Assembly (NCBI GenBank): GCA_035514535.1 | Contig: DATKAZ010000069.1 | Coordinates: 184,698 to 248,697 of the forward strand | DNA: 64,000 nt | Reading direction: 5' to 3' | From: XN24 sp035514535 | GTDB taxonomy: Bacteria; Pseudomonadota; Gammaproteobacteria; Steroidobacterales; XN24 | Part shown: positions 8,817-17,539 of the stretch, in pieces | Layout: the number at the start of each line of letters is the position of its first letter | Numbering within the stretch: the first letter of the stretch is position 1 | The notes under the pieces: generated by a model | Seen by the model: only the letters and a program-made list of their open reading frames with translations | What the model was told of the DNA's origin: nothing | The model's database searches: none | Translations under genes and position numbers: made by a program

Positions 8817-9488
8817 ATGGACAGACAGCTGAACGAAATAGAAAAGGCATTCCACGAGACGCGTAAGGAGCTGATCAACGCCGCGCAGCGCACCTACGAG
8901 GGCCTGCGGCGCGAACTCGACAAGCTGACGGCACGCGCCAACCGCACGGCCGAGCGTGTCAACGATCTTGCGAAGCGCCTGCAGGACCAGGCGCAGAAAG
9001 CCGTCAACGAGGGCTCGCGGGCGGCGTCCATCCAGGCAAAGCGCATCGAGGAGACGCTCGCGGACGCCCGCCGCGAACTGGATGCGGTAAGCAAGGACCA
9101 GAAGTGGCTGAAGCACGAAGCGACGCGCGCCTACGACTATTTTCGCCGCGTGAGCGGCATCGACAGGGCCGTCGCCGCCGTCGAGAAGGAATGGGCCAGG
9201 CGCACCAGCCCGCCGCCTGGGAAGAAGAAAGTGACCCGCAAGCGCAAGGCGACGGTGAAAAAGACCACCGCGAAGAAGGCGCCGGCGAAGAAGCGCGCAA
9301 GCAAGAAGAAGGCTGCGGCCAGGAAGAAACCGGCAACCCGCAAGAAGGCCGCGGCCAAGAAGAAACCGGCTGCCCGCAAGAAGGCCGCGGCCAGGAAGAA
9401 ACCGGCTGCCCGCAAGAAGCCGGCCGCCAGGAAAAAGTCCGCATCCAGAAAGGCTGCATCCAGGAAAAAGAAGTCGGCGACTGCCTGA
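8817..9488 (+). CDS. Histone H1-like / AlgP-like basic protein with phasin-like N-terminus
   Basis: A 223-residue protein in two parts. Residues 1-~135 are a heptad-rich amphipathic coiled coil (LNEIEKAFHETRKELINAAQ) like phasins or other oligomerising helices. Residues ~140-223 are almost only Lys, Ala, Arg and Pro in the KKPAARKKA style of bacterial H1-like proteins and of AlgP. The tail should bind DNA or other polyanions without sequence specificity, and the head probably oligomerises. It has its own promoter and a strong terminator, so it is monocistronic. The tail is encoded by a 36-bp repeat that could vary in copy number. Confidence 0.8.
   Translation: MDRQLNEIEKAFHETRKELINAAQRTYEGLRRELDKLTARANRTAERVNDLAKRLQDQAQKAVNEGSRAASIQAKRIEETLADARRELDAVSKDQKWLKHEATRAYDYFRRVSGIDRAVAAVEKEWARRTSPPPGKKKVTRKRKATVKKTTAKKAPAKKRASKKKAAARKKPATRKKAAAKKKPAARKKAAARKKPAARKKPAARKKSASRKAASRKKKSATA
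9315..9422 (+). repeat. 36-bp tandem coding repeat (about 3 copies) in H1-like tail
   Basis: The start GCGGCCA(A/G)GAAGAAACC recurs at 9315, 9351 and 9387, exactly 36 bp apart, encoding a 12-residue A/R/K/P unit. The copies differ by a few bases. The in-frame period preserves the reading frame if copies are gained or lost. Confidence 0.85.
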
Positions 9489-9507
9489 ACCCCGCCTCGC
9501 GGGGTCC

Positions 9508-9544
9508 CGGGGCGGCGATCGCAAGGTCGCCGCCCCGTCTTGTT
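9508..9544 (+). terminator. Rho-independent terminator after the H1-like gene
   Basis: An 11-bp perfect GC-rich stem (arms 9508-9518 and 9527-9537, left arm CGGGGCGGCGA) with an 8-nt loop, followed by TCTTGTT. It lies 20 bp after the stop codon and separates the gene from the convergent sulfotransferase gene. Confidence 0.75.
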
Positions 9545-9551
9545 GCGGCCA

Positions 9552-11462
9552 TCACGCTACAGGGTGCCCGGCAGCGGCAAGTGCCTCGCGCAACTGCCCC
9601 AGGTGCCGGTCGTAATGACGGGACCATTCCACCGAGGAATCATTCAGCGGGCGGCGCAGCTGGCCGTGGTTCCATGAGCGCACGATGCGCTTGTTCTCGT
9701 GGAAGGCCAGGCACTGCTCGGCCCAGGGAAGGCCGAGAAACTCGATCAGCCGCCGGCTCTCGGCCTCCTGGTTCCGGACCAGCGCTTCGTAGCTGATCTC
9801 CACCATGGGGAGGCGCGAAGTGGCCTGCCAATGATCCATCAGCCGGGCGAACTGGCCGTAGTAGTGCCCGATGTCGGCGAGGCTGCAGGAGAAAGGCTCG
9901 CCGGCCTCGCCGAAGGAATGGAAGTAGCAGGCGAGACCATTGTCCAGCGGCGCGCGCCGGCAATGAATGATGCGCGCTTGCGGAAACATCAGCTCGATGA
10001 GTCCGATGTGGAGATAGTTGAGCCACATGGAGTCCACGATCCGCCGCGCGCGCTCCGCCTCCATGAAGAGCCGTGACAGGTAGGCCGCAGAGAGCTCGCG
10101 CAGGTAGCGCTCCCGCAACGTGGACGTGCACTCGGGATACGGGAGGTTCGCGTTGTTGTAGCGGGCGATCCGCCCGGCGCCCAGGTCGATGTGCGGCAGT
10201 GCCCCGGCGCCCGCCGCGCGCGGATGCGAGGCGATGATGTGCTCGACCAGCGAGGCGCCGGCGCGCGGCATGCCGACGATGAGCACGGGCATATCCGACG
10301 ACGAGCCGCGCGGCAGGCCGTCCATCATCTCGCGCGTGTAGACGCTGATCAGGCGCGAAATGAAGTCTTCGTGGCGCGCGGCATCATAGCGGCTGTCGCG
10401 CAGGCGATTCGCGCGCCGCTGGTGTGCGAAAGCCAGCTCGTACTCGCCGCGCTCATCGAGCAGATCCCCGAGCAGGTGGTGTGCGGGGATGAATTCCTCC
10501 GGCTGCAACGGCCGCTTCACAAGGTCTGCCAGGTGCACCAGCGCCTCGTCGTGGCGGCCGAGCGCCCGCAAGGCGCGCGCATAGGCGATGTGCAGACAGG
10601 CCGGCGCATCGCCGCGGTCCATCAGCGGCGTGAGCAGATCGAGGGCTTCCGCGGCCCGCCAGGAAATCGTGAGGATGCCGGCGAGCCCGGCCGCAGCAGG
10701 CGGATAGCCCGGCTCGATTTCGAGCGCGGATTCGTACCCTGCAGTCGCGCCGACGAGATCGCCCGTGGCGTCCAGGACCGCGCCGAGGCGCGCGAACACG
10801 TCCGGATCGTTGTCGCCGGCTGCGATCAGGCGCCGGAACGCGGTGATCGCTTCGTCCAGGCGCCCGAGTTCATGCAGGGCCACCGCAAGGGTGTACTGGC
10901 CGGGGCGGTTGGACAACTCCCGCTGGATGCCGGTCTGCAGGTGCGGCACGGCCAGTTCCGGGCGCCGCTGTTCATACAGCATTGCGCCGAGGGAGAGGTT
11001 GGCGAGCCCGTGCTCGCGATCGTGCTGGATCGCGCGCCGGAAATACTGCTCCGCCTCGACGGTGCGGCCGTTACCGCGCAGGACTTCGCCGAGATTCGCG
11101 AGGACGTCGGCATACTCCGGATTGACCTCGATGGCCTTGCGATAGACCGCCTCCGCGCCGGCGGGATCTCCGCGGTGCTCCAGCACGCGTCCTTGCAGGT
11201 TCATGCTCCGCGCGCTGTTCGCATCGATGCCCAGGGCTCGCTCGACCCACGTCATGCCCTCGTCGAAGCGTTGCTGCTTGAGGCGCAGCTCCGCAAGGAT
11301 CTGGCATGCCTGGACGCTGTCCGGGCGTTCCTCCAGCACGTCATGACAGAGCTGCTCGACGTCCTTGTGGCTGCCGTCCTTGAGCGCGCGCTCGGCTTTC
11401 TGGAGCTCGATGACCAGCCGCCGGCCGGACGTGGCCTTGGACTTGCTTTGCAGCAGATTCAT
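9552..11462 (-). CDS. TPR-repeat sulfotransferase family protein (second copy)
   Basis: A 636-residue protein with the same architecture as the 1640-3163 product but a longer TPR region (~residues 15-400). The sulfotransferase part has a PAPS loop (VLIVGMPRAGASLVEHI), a 3'-phosphate region (FPQARIIHCRRAPLDNGLACY) and GHYYGQFARLMDHW. In the PAPS loop, GASLVEH replaces the usual GSTLLEQ, a substitution worth noting for activity. I chose ATG 11462; the 85-residue upstream extension would run through the recQ start region and looks non-coding. It is divergent from recQ with about 110 bp between. Acceptor unknown. Confidence 0.85.
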   Translation of the reverse strand: MNLLQSKSKATSGRRLVIELQKAERALKDGSHKDVEQLCHDVLEERPDSVQACQILAELRLKQQRFDEGMTWVERALGIDANSARSMNLQGRVLEHRGDPAGAEAVYRKAIEVNPEYADVLANLGEVLRGNGRTVEAEQYFRRAIQHDREHGLANLSLGAMLYEQRRPELAVPHLQTGIQRELSNRPGQYTLAVALHELGRLDEAITAFRRLIAAGDNDPDVFARLGAVLDATGDLVGATAGYESALEIEPGYPPAAAGLAGILTISWRAAEALDLLTPLMDRGDAPACLHIAYARALRALGRHDEALVHLADLVKRPLQPEEFIPAHHLLGDLLDERGEYELAFAHQRRANRLRDSRYDAARHEDFISRLISVYTREMMDGLPRGSSSDMPVLIVGMPRAGASLVEHIIASHPRAAGAGALPHIDLGAGRIARYNNANLPYPECTSTLRERYLRELSAAYLSRLFMEAERARRIVDSMWLNYLHIGLIELMFPQARIIHCRRAPLDNGLACYFHSFGEAGEPFSCSLADIGHYYGQFARLMDHWQATSRLPMVEISYEALVRNQEAESRRLIEFLGLPWAEQCLAFHENKRIVRSWNHGQLRRPLNDSSVEWSRHYDRHLGQLREALAAAGHPVA

Positions 11463-11574
11463 GATCTGGCGGGCAGCGGCGGCATGGCCGGGATTGTACC
11501 CAAGGCGCCTGCCGTACGCTCCACCCCATGCCGGTATCATGGGCGCCTCGCCCGCCACACCGCCGACCGCCACG

Positions 11575-13377
11575 ATGCCCGACCAAGACAGCCGGCCCCT
11601 GCTCACGCTCGCCAGGGTCTTCGGATTCCAGTCCTTCAGACCGCAGCAGGAGGACATCGTCCGGGGCCTGGTCGCCGGCAAGGACGCCTTCGTGCTGATG
11701 CCCACGGGCGGCGGCAAGTCGCTCTGCTACCAGGTCCCCGCGCTGCTCCGCAGCGGTACCGCGATCGTCGTCTCGCCGCTGATTTCTCTCATGAAGGACC
11801 AGGTCGATGCCCTGCTGGCGAACGGCGTCGCCGCCGCCTTCTACAACTCGTCGCTTGAAGCGGGCGACGCCCGGCGCACGCTTGCCCGCCTGCATGCCGG
11901 CGAGCTGGATTTGCTGTACGTCGCCCCCGAGACCCTGATGAGCGACGGCTTCCTTGCACGGCTGGACGGTATCGGGATTGCGCTGTTCGCCGTGGACGAA
12001 GCCCACTGCGTATCGCAATGGGGCCACGACTTCCGGCCGGAGTACGTGCAGCTCGGCACGCTGCGCGCGCGCTTCCCGGGCATCCCGCTGGTGGCGTTGA
12101 CCGCCACCGCCGATCCGCAGACCCGCGAGGACATCGTACGTGTGCTCGACCTGCAGCATGCGGCCCGCTACGTCGCCAGCTTCGATCGGCCCAACATTCG
12201 CTACACGGTGCGCGAGAAACATCAGCCCCTCGAGCAGCTGACGCGTTTCCTGGCGACACGGGAGCGGCAGGCGGGGATCGTCTACGCCCTGTCGCGCCGC
12301 CGCGTCGATGAGCTGGCCGCAAAGCTCATCGCGCGCGGCCTGCGCGCCGGCGCGTACCACGCCGGACTCGGCGCAGTCGAGCGCATCCGGGTCCAGGATG
12401 CGTTCCTCAGGGACGAACTCGATATCGTCGTCGCGACGGTCGCGTTCGGAATGGGCATCGACAAGCCGAACGTGCGCTTCGTCGTCCACCACGACATGCC
12501 GAAGAATATCGAGGGCTACTACCAGGAAACCGGCCGCGCGGGACGCGACGGGCTGCCGGCCGAAGCGCTGCTGCTGTTCGGCGCGCAGGACGTCGTCACC
12601 GCCCGGGCACTGGTGGAGAAAGGGTCCAGCGAGGATCGCCAGCGCGTCGAGTTGCACAAGCTCAATGCCATGGTGGCCCTGGCCGAGAGCCTCACCTGCA
12701 GGCGCCGCGTGCTGCTGGGCTACTTCGGCGAGCGCCTCGCGGAGGATTGCGGCAACTGTGACGTCTGCCTGGAGCCGCCCGAGCGCTTCGATGCCACGGA
12801 GGATGCCCGCAAGGCCCTGTCCTGCGTCTATCGCCTCAACCAGGGCTTCGGCATCAAGTACGTGATCGACGTGCTGCGCGGCCTGAAGAACGACCGCATC
12901 GTTGCGGCCGGTCACGACCGGCTTTCGACCTGGGGCATCGGCGCCCATTACGGCATGCACGAGTGGGCGTCTTTGATCCGCCAGCTCATTCACCGCGGCT
13001 ACCTCGAGCAGGACATCGCGCGCTACTCGGTGCTGCGTCTCACGGCGGCGGCCCGGCCGCTGCTGCGGGGCGAGGAGACGCTCGAGCTGGCGCGTCCGCG
13101 CGTCAAGGCGCCGCCGAAGCGCAAGGGGCCGAAACCTTCCGCCGCGGCCGGCCGCTACGACGAAACGTTGTTCGAAGCCCTGCGCGTACTGCGCAAGTCG
13201 CTGGCCGACGCGCAGGGCGTACCTCCCTACATCATTTTCGGCGATGCCACGCTGGTCGAAATGGCACGCGAGCTGCCTGCCGACCCGGCGGCGCTGCTCG
13301 ATATCTCCGGTGTGGGGCAGAAGAAACTGGAGCGCTACGGCCAGGCATTCCTCACCGTGATCCGCGCCCACCGCTGA
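11575..13377 (+). CDS. recQ: ATP-dependent DNA helicase RecQ
   Basis: A 600-residue superfamily 2 3'-5' helicase for recombination and fork repair. Visible features are the Q-motif/zero motif (LARVFGFQSFRPQQ), Walker A MPTGGGKSLCYQ, the DEAH box with aromatic-rich loop (DEAHCVSQWGHDFRPEY), helicase motifs V-VI (ATVAFGMGIDKPNVR, YYQETGRAGRDG), the RecQ-C zinc cysteines (CRRRVLLGYFGE..CGNCDVC), a winged helix, and a C-terminal HRDC domain (MARELPADPAALLDISGVGQ). Length matches the E. coli protein (~609). The start at ATG 11575 gives the standard N-terminus; ATG 11539 is in frame but adds a Pro/Ala stretch. A palindromic repeat follows 18 bp after the stop. Confidence 0.95.
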   Translation: MPDQDSRPLLTLARVFGFQSFRPQQEDIVRGLVAGKDAFVLMPTGGGKSLCYQVPALLRSGTAIVVSPLISLMKDQVDALLANGVAAAFYNSSLEAGDARRTLARLHAGELDLLYVAPETLMSDGFLARLDGIGIALFAVDEAHCVSQWGHDFRPEYVQLGTLRARFPGIPLVALTATADPQTREDIVRVLDLQHAARYVASFDRPNIRYTVREKHQPLEQLTRFLATRERQAGIVYALSRRRVDELAAKLIARGLRAGAYHAGLGAVERIRVQDAFLRDELDIVVATVAFGMGIDKPNVRFVVHHDMPKNIEGYYQETGRAGRDGLPAEALLLFGAQDVVTARALVEKGSSEDRQRVELHKLNAMVALAESLTCRRRVLLGYFGERLAEDCGNCDVCLEPPERFDATEDARKALSCVYRLNQGFGIKYVIDVLRGLKNDRIVAAGHDRLSTWGIGAHYGMHEWASLIRQLIHRGYLEQDIARYSVLRLTAAARPLLRGEETLELARPRVKAPPKRKGPKPSAAAGRYDETLFEALRVLRKSLADAQGVPPYIIFGDATLVEMARELPADPAALLDISGVGQKKLERYGQAFLTVIRAHR

Positions 13378-13395
13378 CGCCTGCTGACGCGGCAG

Positions 13396-13437
13396 ATGGG
13401 GACACTCCTGAAAGGGCGGTTTCAGGAGTGTCCCCAT
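13396..13437. repeat. Palindromic REP-like element, copy 1
   Basis: A perfect 18-bp inverted repeat, left arm ATGGGGACACTCCTGAAA (13396-13413), with a 6-nt GGGCGG loop and the exact reverse complement at 13420-13437. The right arm plus the next four bases (TCCA) is shared with copy 2 at 15045-15083. It sits between recQ and pit and may also stop recQ transcription, though no T-tract follows. Confidence 0.85.
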
Positions 13438-13544
13438 CCAACCATTGCCGCCATTGCCCTGCGCGCGAATGGCCCGCAGTATTACGGTTTTGTTACAGCC
13501 CGGCCGGCCAGGCATTGCGGTCAGGTTCCTAAGTCTTTGATTTA

Positions 13545-15044
13545 ATGGCGAAACCAGCCCTAGACAAGGATCTCAAGCGACTCACCCGGCTGGAGGACGC
13601 GACGCGCGGCGTGGCGCGGGGCCTCGTGCCGCTGAGTCTCGCGCTGCTGTTCCTGGTGCTCGTCGGCATCGCGACCGCTTCCTTCGTCGGCGTCAGCGGC
13701 AGCCTGGCGGTCATCGTCTCCGCCAGTGTCATCGGCGGCTACATGGCGCTGAACATCGGCGCCAACGACGTGGCAAACAATATGTCGCCCGCCGTCGGCT
13801 CGCGCGCGCTGCGTATCGGCGTCGCGGTCGCCATCGCCGCGGTGTTCGAGGCGGCCGGCGCGATCCTGGCCGGCGGAGACGTGGTCGCCACGGTCTCCTC
13901 CGGCATCGTTCGCCCGGAGTTCATGCCCCACGCGGCCGCGTTTACCACGGCCATGCTCGCGGCGCTGTTCGCCGCTGCGCTGTGGATCAACCTGGCGACC
14001 TGGGTGGGGGCGCCGGTCTCGACCACGCACTCGGTGGTCGGGGGCGTGCTCGGCGGGGGCATCGCGATGGCGGGCTTCGGCGCCGCCGACTGGCAGGTCG
14101 TGACGCGGATCGTCGCCAGCTGGATCGTGTCGCCGGTACTCGGCGGCGTCATCGCGGCCGGTTTCCTGCTCTACATCAGGCAGACCATTCTCTACGTGCC
14201 GGACCAGCTGGAGCAGGCGCACCGCCGCGTCCCCCTGCTGGTGGCCATCATGGCGGGTGCTTTCACAGCCTATCTCATGCTGAAGGGCTTCTCGCGAATC
14301 TGGAAGGTGCCGTTCTGGCTCGCGCTCACCGCGGGCGTAACGGTGCTGCTGATCACGCTCGCGTGGCTGAAGCCCGTCGTCCGGCGGATGGTGCAGGGCC
14401 AGCCGTCGAACAAGTCCACCGTCGGCAGCCTGTTCACGATCCCGGTCATCTGCGGCGCCGCGCTGCTGTCATTCGCGCACGGTGCCAACGACGTAGCAAA
14501 CGCTATCGGTCCGCTGGCGGCCATCTACGCCTCGGCGACCGAGGGGGGCATCGTCAGCGTCGCGCGGATCCCGATCTGGATCCTGCTGACCGGCGCCTTC
14601 GGCATCGCCACCGGCCTGCTGCTCTACGGTCCCAAGCTGATTCGCACGGTCGGCTCGAAGATCACCAAGCTGAACCGCATCCGGGCGTTCTGCGTGACGC
14701 TCTCGGCGGCCATCACGGTCATCATCGCCTCGGCGCTCGGCCTGCCGGTCAGTTCGACGCATGTTGCGATCGGGGCGCTGTTCGGCGTCGGTTTCCTGCG
14801 CGAGTTCATGGCGAACCGGGGCAGCCGGAACGGGCTCGCGACCATGCCGCTGGCGGCGCTGGAGCCTGATGTGCCGGCCAATTCACCCGCACCGGAGAAG
14901 CTTCGCAAGCGGTACCTCGTGCGTCGCTCCCACCTGATGACCATCATCGCGGCATGGCTGATCACGGTCCCGGCGAGCGCGCTCGTCGCGGCCCTGCTCG
15001 CGCTGACGCTGGCGAGGTTCGGCCTGCCGGGCCCCGGAGAGTAA
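13545..15044 (+). CDS. pit: PiT-family inorganic phosphate permease
   Basis: A 499-residue integral membrane protein with ~11 hydrophobic segments. It has the two family repeats, each with the GANDVAN signature: NIGANDVANNMSPAVGSRAL in the N-terminal half and AHGANDVANAIGPLAA in the C-terminal half, plus VSTTHSVVGGVLGGG and VSSTHVAIGALFGVG. PiT proteins import metal-phosphate with protons or sodium, with low affinity. The N-terminal cytoplasmic tail (~25 residues, KDLKRLTRLEDATRG) is longer than usual. The ATG at 13545 has no good Shine-Dalgarno. No PhoU gene adjoins. The gene is flanked on both sides by copies of the same palindromic repeat. Confidence 0.93.
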   Translation: MAKPALDKDLKRLTRLEDATRGVARGLVPLSLALLFLVLVGIATASFVGVSGSLAVIVSASVIGGYMALNIGANDVANNMSPAVGSRALRIGVAVAIAAVFEAAGAILAGGDVVATVSSGIVRPEFMPHAAAFTTAMLAALFAAALWINLATWVGAPVSTTHSVVGGVLGGGIAMAGFGAADWQVVTRIVASWIVSPVLGGVIAAGFLLYIRQTILYVPDQLEQAHRRVPLLVAIMAGAFTAYLMLKGFSRIWKVPFWLALTAGVTVLLITLAWLKPVVRRMVQGQPSNKSTVGSLFTIPVICGAALLSFAHGANDVANAIGPLAAIYASATEGGIVSVARIPIWILLTGAFGIATGLLLYGPKLIRTVGSKITKLNRIRAFCVTLSAAITVIIASALGLPVSSTHVAIGALFGVGFLREFMANRGSRNGLATMPLAALEPDVPANSPAPEKLRKRYLVRRSHLMTIIAAWLITVPASALVAALLALTLARFGLPGPGE

Positions 15045-15083
15045 GGGGACACTGCTAAAAGCGCGTTTTCAGGAGTGTCCCCA
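15045..15083. repeat. Palindromic REP-like element, copy 2
   Basis: It starts directly after the pit stop codon. The right arm (15066-15083) equals that of copy 1, while the left arm GGGGACACTGCTAAAA differs by a substitution and a one-base deletion. The loop is GCGCG. It lies between pit and the convergent tRNA-Phe gene and could form a hairpin on either transcript. Confidence 0.75.
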
Positions 15084-15088
15084 TCCAA

Positions 15089-15164
15089 TGGTGGCCAGGG
15101 GCAGAATCGAACTGCCGACACCGTGATTTTCAGTCACGTGCTCTACCAACTGAGCTACCTGGCC
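15089..15164 (-). tRNA. tRNA-Phe (GAA)
   Basis: A 76-nt cloverleaf with encoded CCA end. The acceptor 5' arm GGCCAGG pairs with the 3' arm CCTGGCC. The D-loop reads AGCTCAGTTGGTAGAGC, the anticodon arm is CGTGA-CTGAAAA-TCACG (anticodon GAA), and the T-arm holds GTTCGATTC. All standard tRNA invariants are present. Confidence 0.97.
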
Positions 15165-15181
15165 GTCGGCGGAAGGCGGGT

Positions 15182-15211
15182 ATTAGACCCGCGCGGTCGA
15201 TGGGCCGTCAA
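15182..15211 (-). promoter_or_regulatory. Promoter of tRNA-Phe
   Basis: On the minus strand, TTGACG (15211-15206), an 18-bp spacer and TCTAAT (15187-15182), ending 17 bp before the mature 5' end. The GC-rich discriminator ACCCGCC just after the -10 is typical of stringently controlled stable-RNA promoters. Confidence 0.65.
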
Positions 15212-15297
15212 GGCAGATCCGCATCCGCCGTTCTTTGACCGCCGCGACGCCGAGCGACTAACCTTGTTCTCTTGGCCGATTGCGGCGAAAGGCATCG

Positions 15298-16572
15298 ATG
15301 AGCACCAGCATGTCCGTCATATCCGCGCCGGGGGCGGCGGATTCCCTTGCGACGTCGCTCAGGCGCGTCCGGCAGCGGACCGTGGCGCTGGCCGCGCCCC
15401 TGTCGGCCGAGGATGCCTGCGTGCAAAGCATGCCGGATGCGAGCCCCGCCAAGTGGCACCTCGCCCACACGAGCTGGTTCTTCGAGCACTTCGTGCTCGC
15501 GGAACATGCGCCGGGCTACGCAGCTTTTCATCCCCGTTTCGAATACCTGTTCAATTCGTATTACTACACGGTCGGCCAGATGCACCTGCGCCCACGGCGC
15601 GGGCTCGTCACGCGGCCGTCGCTGGAAGAGATCCTGGCCTACCGGGCCCACGTGGACGCGGCGCTGGAGCGCCTGCTGGGAGACGGCGACTTGCCCCCGG
15701 AACCCGCCGGCCGGGTCACGCTGGGGATGCACCACGAGCAGCAGCACCAGGAGCTCCTGCTGACCGATATCAAGCACCTCTTTGCCCAGAGCCCGCTGTT
15801 GCCCGCTTATACCGAGCTGCTGCCCCCGGCCGCGACCGAGGCCGAACCGCAGCGCTGGATCAGGGGCAAGCCGGGCATCACGGAGATCGGCCACGACGGC
15901 AGCGGCTTTGCCTTCGACAACGAGACGCCCCGGCACCGCGCGCTGCTGGGCGAGCACATGCTTGCGTCCCGCCCGGTGAGCAACGCGGAATTTCGCGAGT
16001 TCATCGCGGACGGCGGTTATTCCACGCCCGCCCTGTGGCTGTCCGACGGATGGTCGACGGTGCTGGCCGAGGGCTGGGACCGCCCGCTTTACTGGCAGGA
16101 AGACCTCGAGCAGGAATTCACGCTCGGCGGCCTCCAGGCGATCGACCCGGCTGCACCGGTGACGCACCTCAGTTATTTCGAGGCCGATGCCTTCGCGCGC
16201 TGGGCGGGCTGCCGCCTGCCTACAGAGAGCGAGTGGGAAGCCGCTGCCTCGACCGTGCCCGTGGCAGGCAACTTTGCGGATTCCCGGGCCCTGCACCCGC
16301 GCCCGGCGGCCACCGGCGCGAGCGAGCTGCAGCAGGTCTACGGCGACACCTGGGAATGGACCGCGAGCCCCTACTCGGCGTACCCGGGATTCCGCCCGCT
16401 GGCGGGCTCGCTCGGGGAATACAACGGCAAGTTCATGTGTGGCCAGATGGTGCTGCGCGGCGGCTCCTGCGCGACGCCCGCCGGACACGTGCGGCCCAGC
16501 TATCGCAACTTCTTCTACCCGGTGCAGCGCTGGCAGTTCAGCGGCATGCGCCTGGCGCGGGACGGTACGTGA
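15298..16572 (+). CDS. egtB: Ergothioneine biosynthesis sulfoxide synthase EgtB
   Basis: A 424-residue non-haem iron enzyme that joins hercynine with cysteine or gamma-glutamylcysteine using O2. The N-terminal DinB-like four-helix part carries the iron ligands: H57 (HLAHTSWFFE) and H146/H150 (HHEQQHQELL). The C-terminal half is an FGE-sulfatase/lectin-like domain (GDTWEWTASPY, LRGGSCATP, RPSYRNFF). The start is ATG 15298 with GAAAGG upstream; ATG 15310 is possible. The stop overlaps the GTG of egtD by three bases (GTGA), so they are coupled. No egtC or egtE is in view; in many proteobacteria the C-S lyase is elsewhere. Confidence 0.95.
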   Translation: MSTSMSVISAPGAADSLATSLRRVRQRTVALAAPLSAEDACVQSMPDASPAKWHLAHTSWFFEHFVLAEHAPGYAAFHPRFEYLFNSYYYTVGQMHLRPRRGLVTRPSLEEILAYRAHVDAALERLLGDGDLPPEPAGRVTLGMHHEQQHQELLLTDIKHLFAQSPLLPAYTELLPPAATEAEPQRWIRGKPGITEIGHDGSGFAFDNETPRHRALLGEHMLASRPVSNAEFREFIADGGYSTPALWLSDGWSTVLAEGWDRPLYWQEDLEQEFTLGGLQAIDPAAPVTHLSYFEADAFARWAGCRLPTESEWEAAASTVPVAGNFADSRALHPRPAATGASELQQVYGDTWEWTASPYSAYPGFRPLAGSLGEYNGKFMCGQMVLRGGSCATPAGHVRPSYRNFFYPVQRWQFSGMRLARDGT

Positions 16573-17537
16573 CGGAAAACCTCCGCGGCATCGCGGACTT
16601 CAGCCCGGACGACGACGTCATGCTCGCGGACGTGTTGCGCGGTCTCGCGCTGCCCATGAAGAACATCCCCTCGCTGTATTTCTACGATCAGCGCGGCTCG
16701 GAGCTGTTCGACGCCATCACGACGTTGCCGGAGTACTACCCGACGCGCACGGAAATCGCGATCCTGGAGGCCCATGGCGCCGAGATGGCCGCGGCGCTCG
16801 GCCCGGGCGTGCGGCTCATCGAGCTCGGCTCGGGATCGGCGCAGAAGACGGAACTGCTGCTGGCCCACCTCGAGTCACCCGCGGCCTATGTACCAGTGGA
16901 AATTTCCCGCGAACACCTTCTCGCGTCGGCCGCCCGCATCGCCGCCGACTTTCCCGGCCTGGAAGTCCTGCCGGTGACCGCCGACTTCACCGAGCCGTTC
17001 GAGCTTCCTCAACCGCGACACGCCACGGTGCGGCGCAATGTCGCTTTCTTCCCGGGCTCGACGATCGGCAATTTCCCGCGGCCGATGGCGGCGGACCTGC
17101 TGCGCGCCACGCGTCACGAAGTCGGCGCGGGCGGGGCGATGCTCATCGGCGTGGACCTGGTCAAGGACCGGGCCACGCTCGAGCGCGCCTACAACGACGC
17201 GGCCGGCGTGACCGCCGAGTTCAACCTGAACCTGCTGGTACGGCTCAATCGCGAACTCGGCGCGGACTTCGACCCCGGCGCGTTCCGCCACGAGGCGTTA
17301 TGGGACGAGACCGCCGGGCGCATCGAGATGCGCCTCGTGAGCACGTGCGCGCAGACCGTGCACCTGGCAGGACAGAGCTTCGCCTTTGCTGCGGGCGAGT
17401 TCCTCGTCACCGAGTATTCGCACAAGTACTCGCTGGAGGCGTTCGCGGCGCTGGCCGCGGCGAACGGCTTTACCGTGGCCCGGGTCTGGACCGACCCGGA
17501 CCGGCTGTTTTCCGTGCAGTTGCTCGAGGCCGCCTGA
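16569..17537 (+). CDS. egtD: L-histidine N-alpha-trimethyltransferase EgtD
   Basis: A 322-residue SAM methyltransferase of the EgtD/DUF2260 family, which converts histidine to hercynine for ergothioneine. Visible features are SLYFYDQRGSELFDAIT and LPEYYPTRTE near the N-terminus, the SAM loop IELGSGSAQKTELLL, FFPGSTIGNF, and the C-terminal TEYSHKYSLEAF. Length equals the mycobacterial enzyme (~321). The start is taken as GTG 16569, overlapping the egtB stop; the next in-frame ATG (16620) would remove conserved N-terminal sequence. Ergothioneine is a thiol antioxidant, in keeping with the yggX/mutY oxidative-damage genes that converge on it. Confidence 0.95.
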   Translation: MTENLRGIADFSPDDDVMLADVLRGLALPMKNIPSLYFYDQRGSELFDAITTLPEYYPTRTEIAILEAHGAEMAAALGPGVRLIELGSGSAQKTELLLAHLESPAAYVPVEISREHLLASAARIAADFPGLEVLPVTADFTEPFELPQPRHATVRRNVAFFPGSTIGNFPRPMAADLLRATRHEVGAGGAMLIGVDLVKDRATLERAYNDAAGVTAEFNLNLLVRLNRELGADFDPGAFRHEALWDETAGRIEMRLVSTCAQTVHLAGQSFAFAAGEFLVTEYSHKYSLEAFAALAAANGFTVARVWTDPDRLFSVQLLEAA

Positions 17538-17539
17538 GC

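Noticed and set aside
9315..9480. Short regular repeats that might be read as a CRISPR array
   Set aside because: The period is 36 bp with no spacers, in frame with a Lys/Ala-rich protein; it is a coding repeat.
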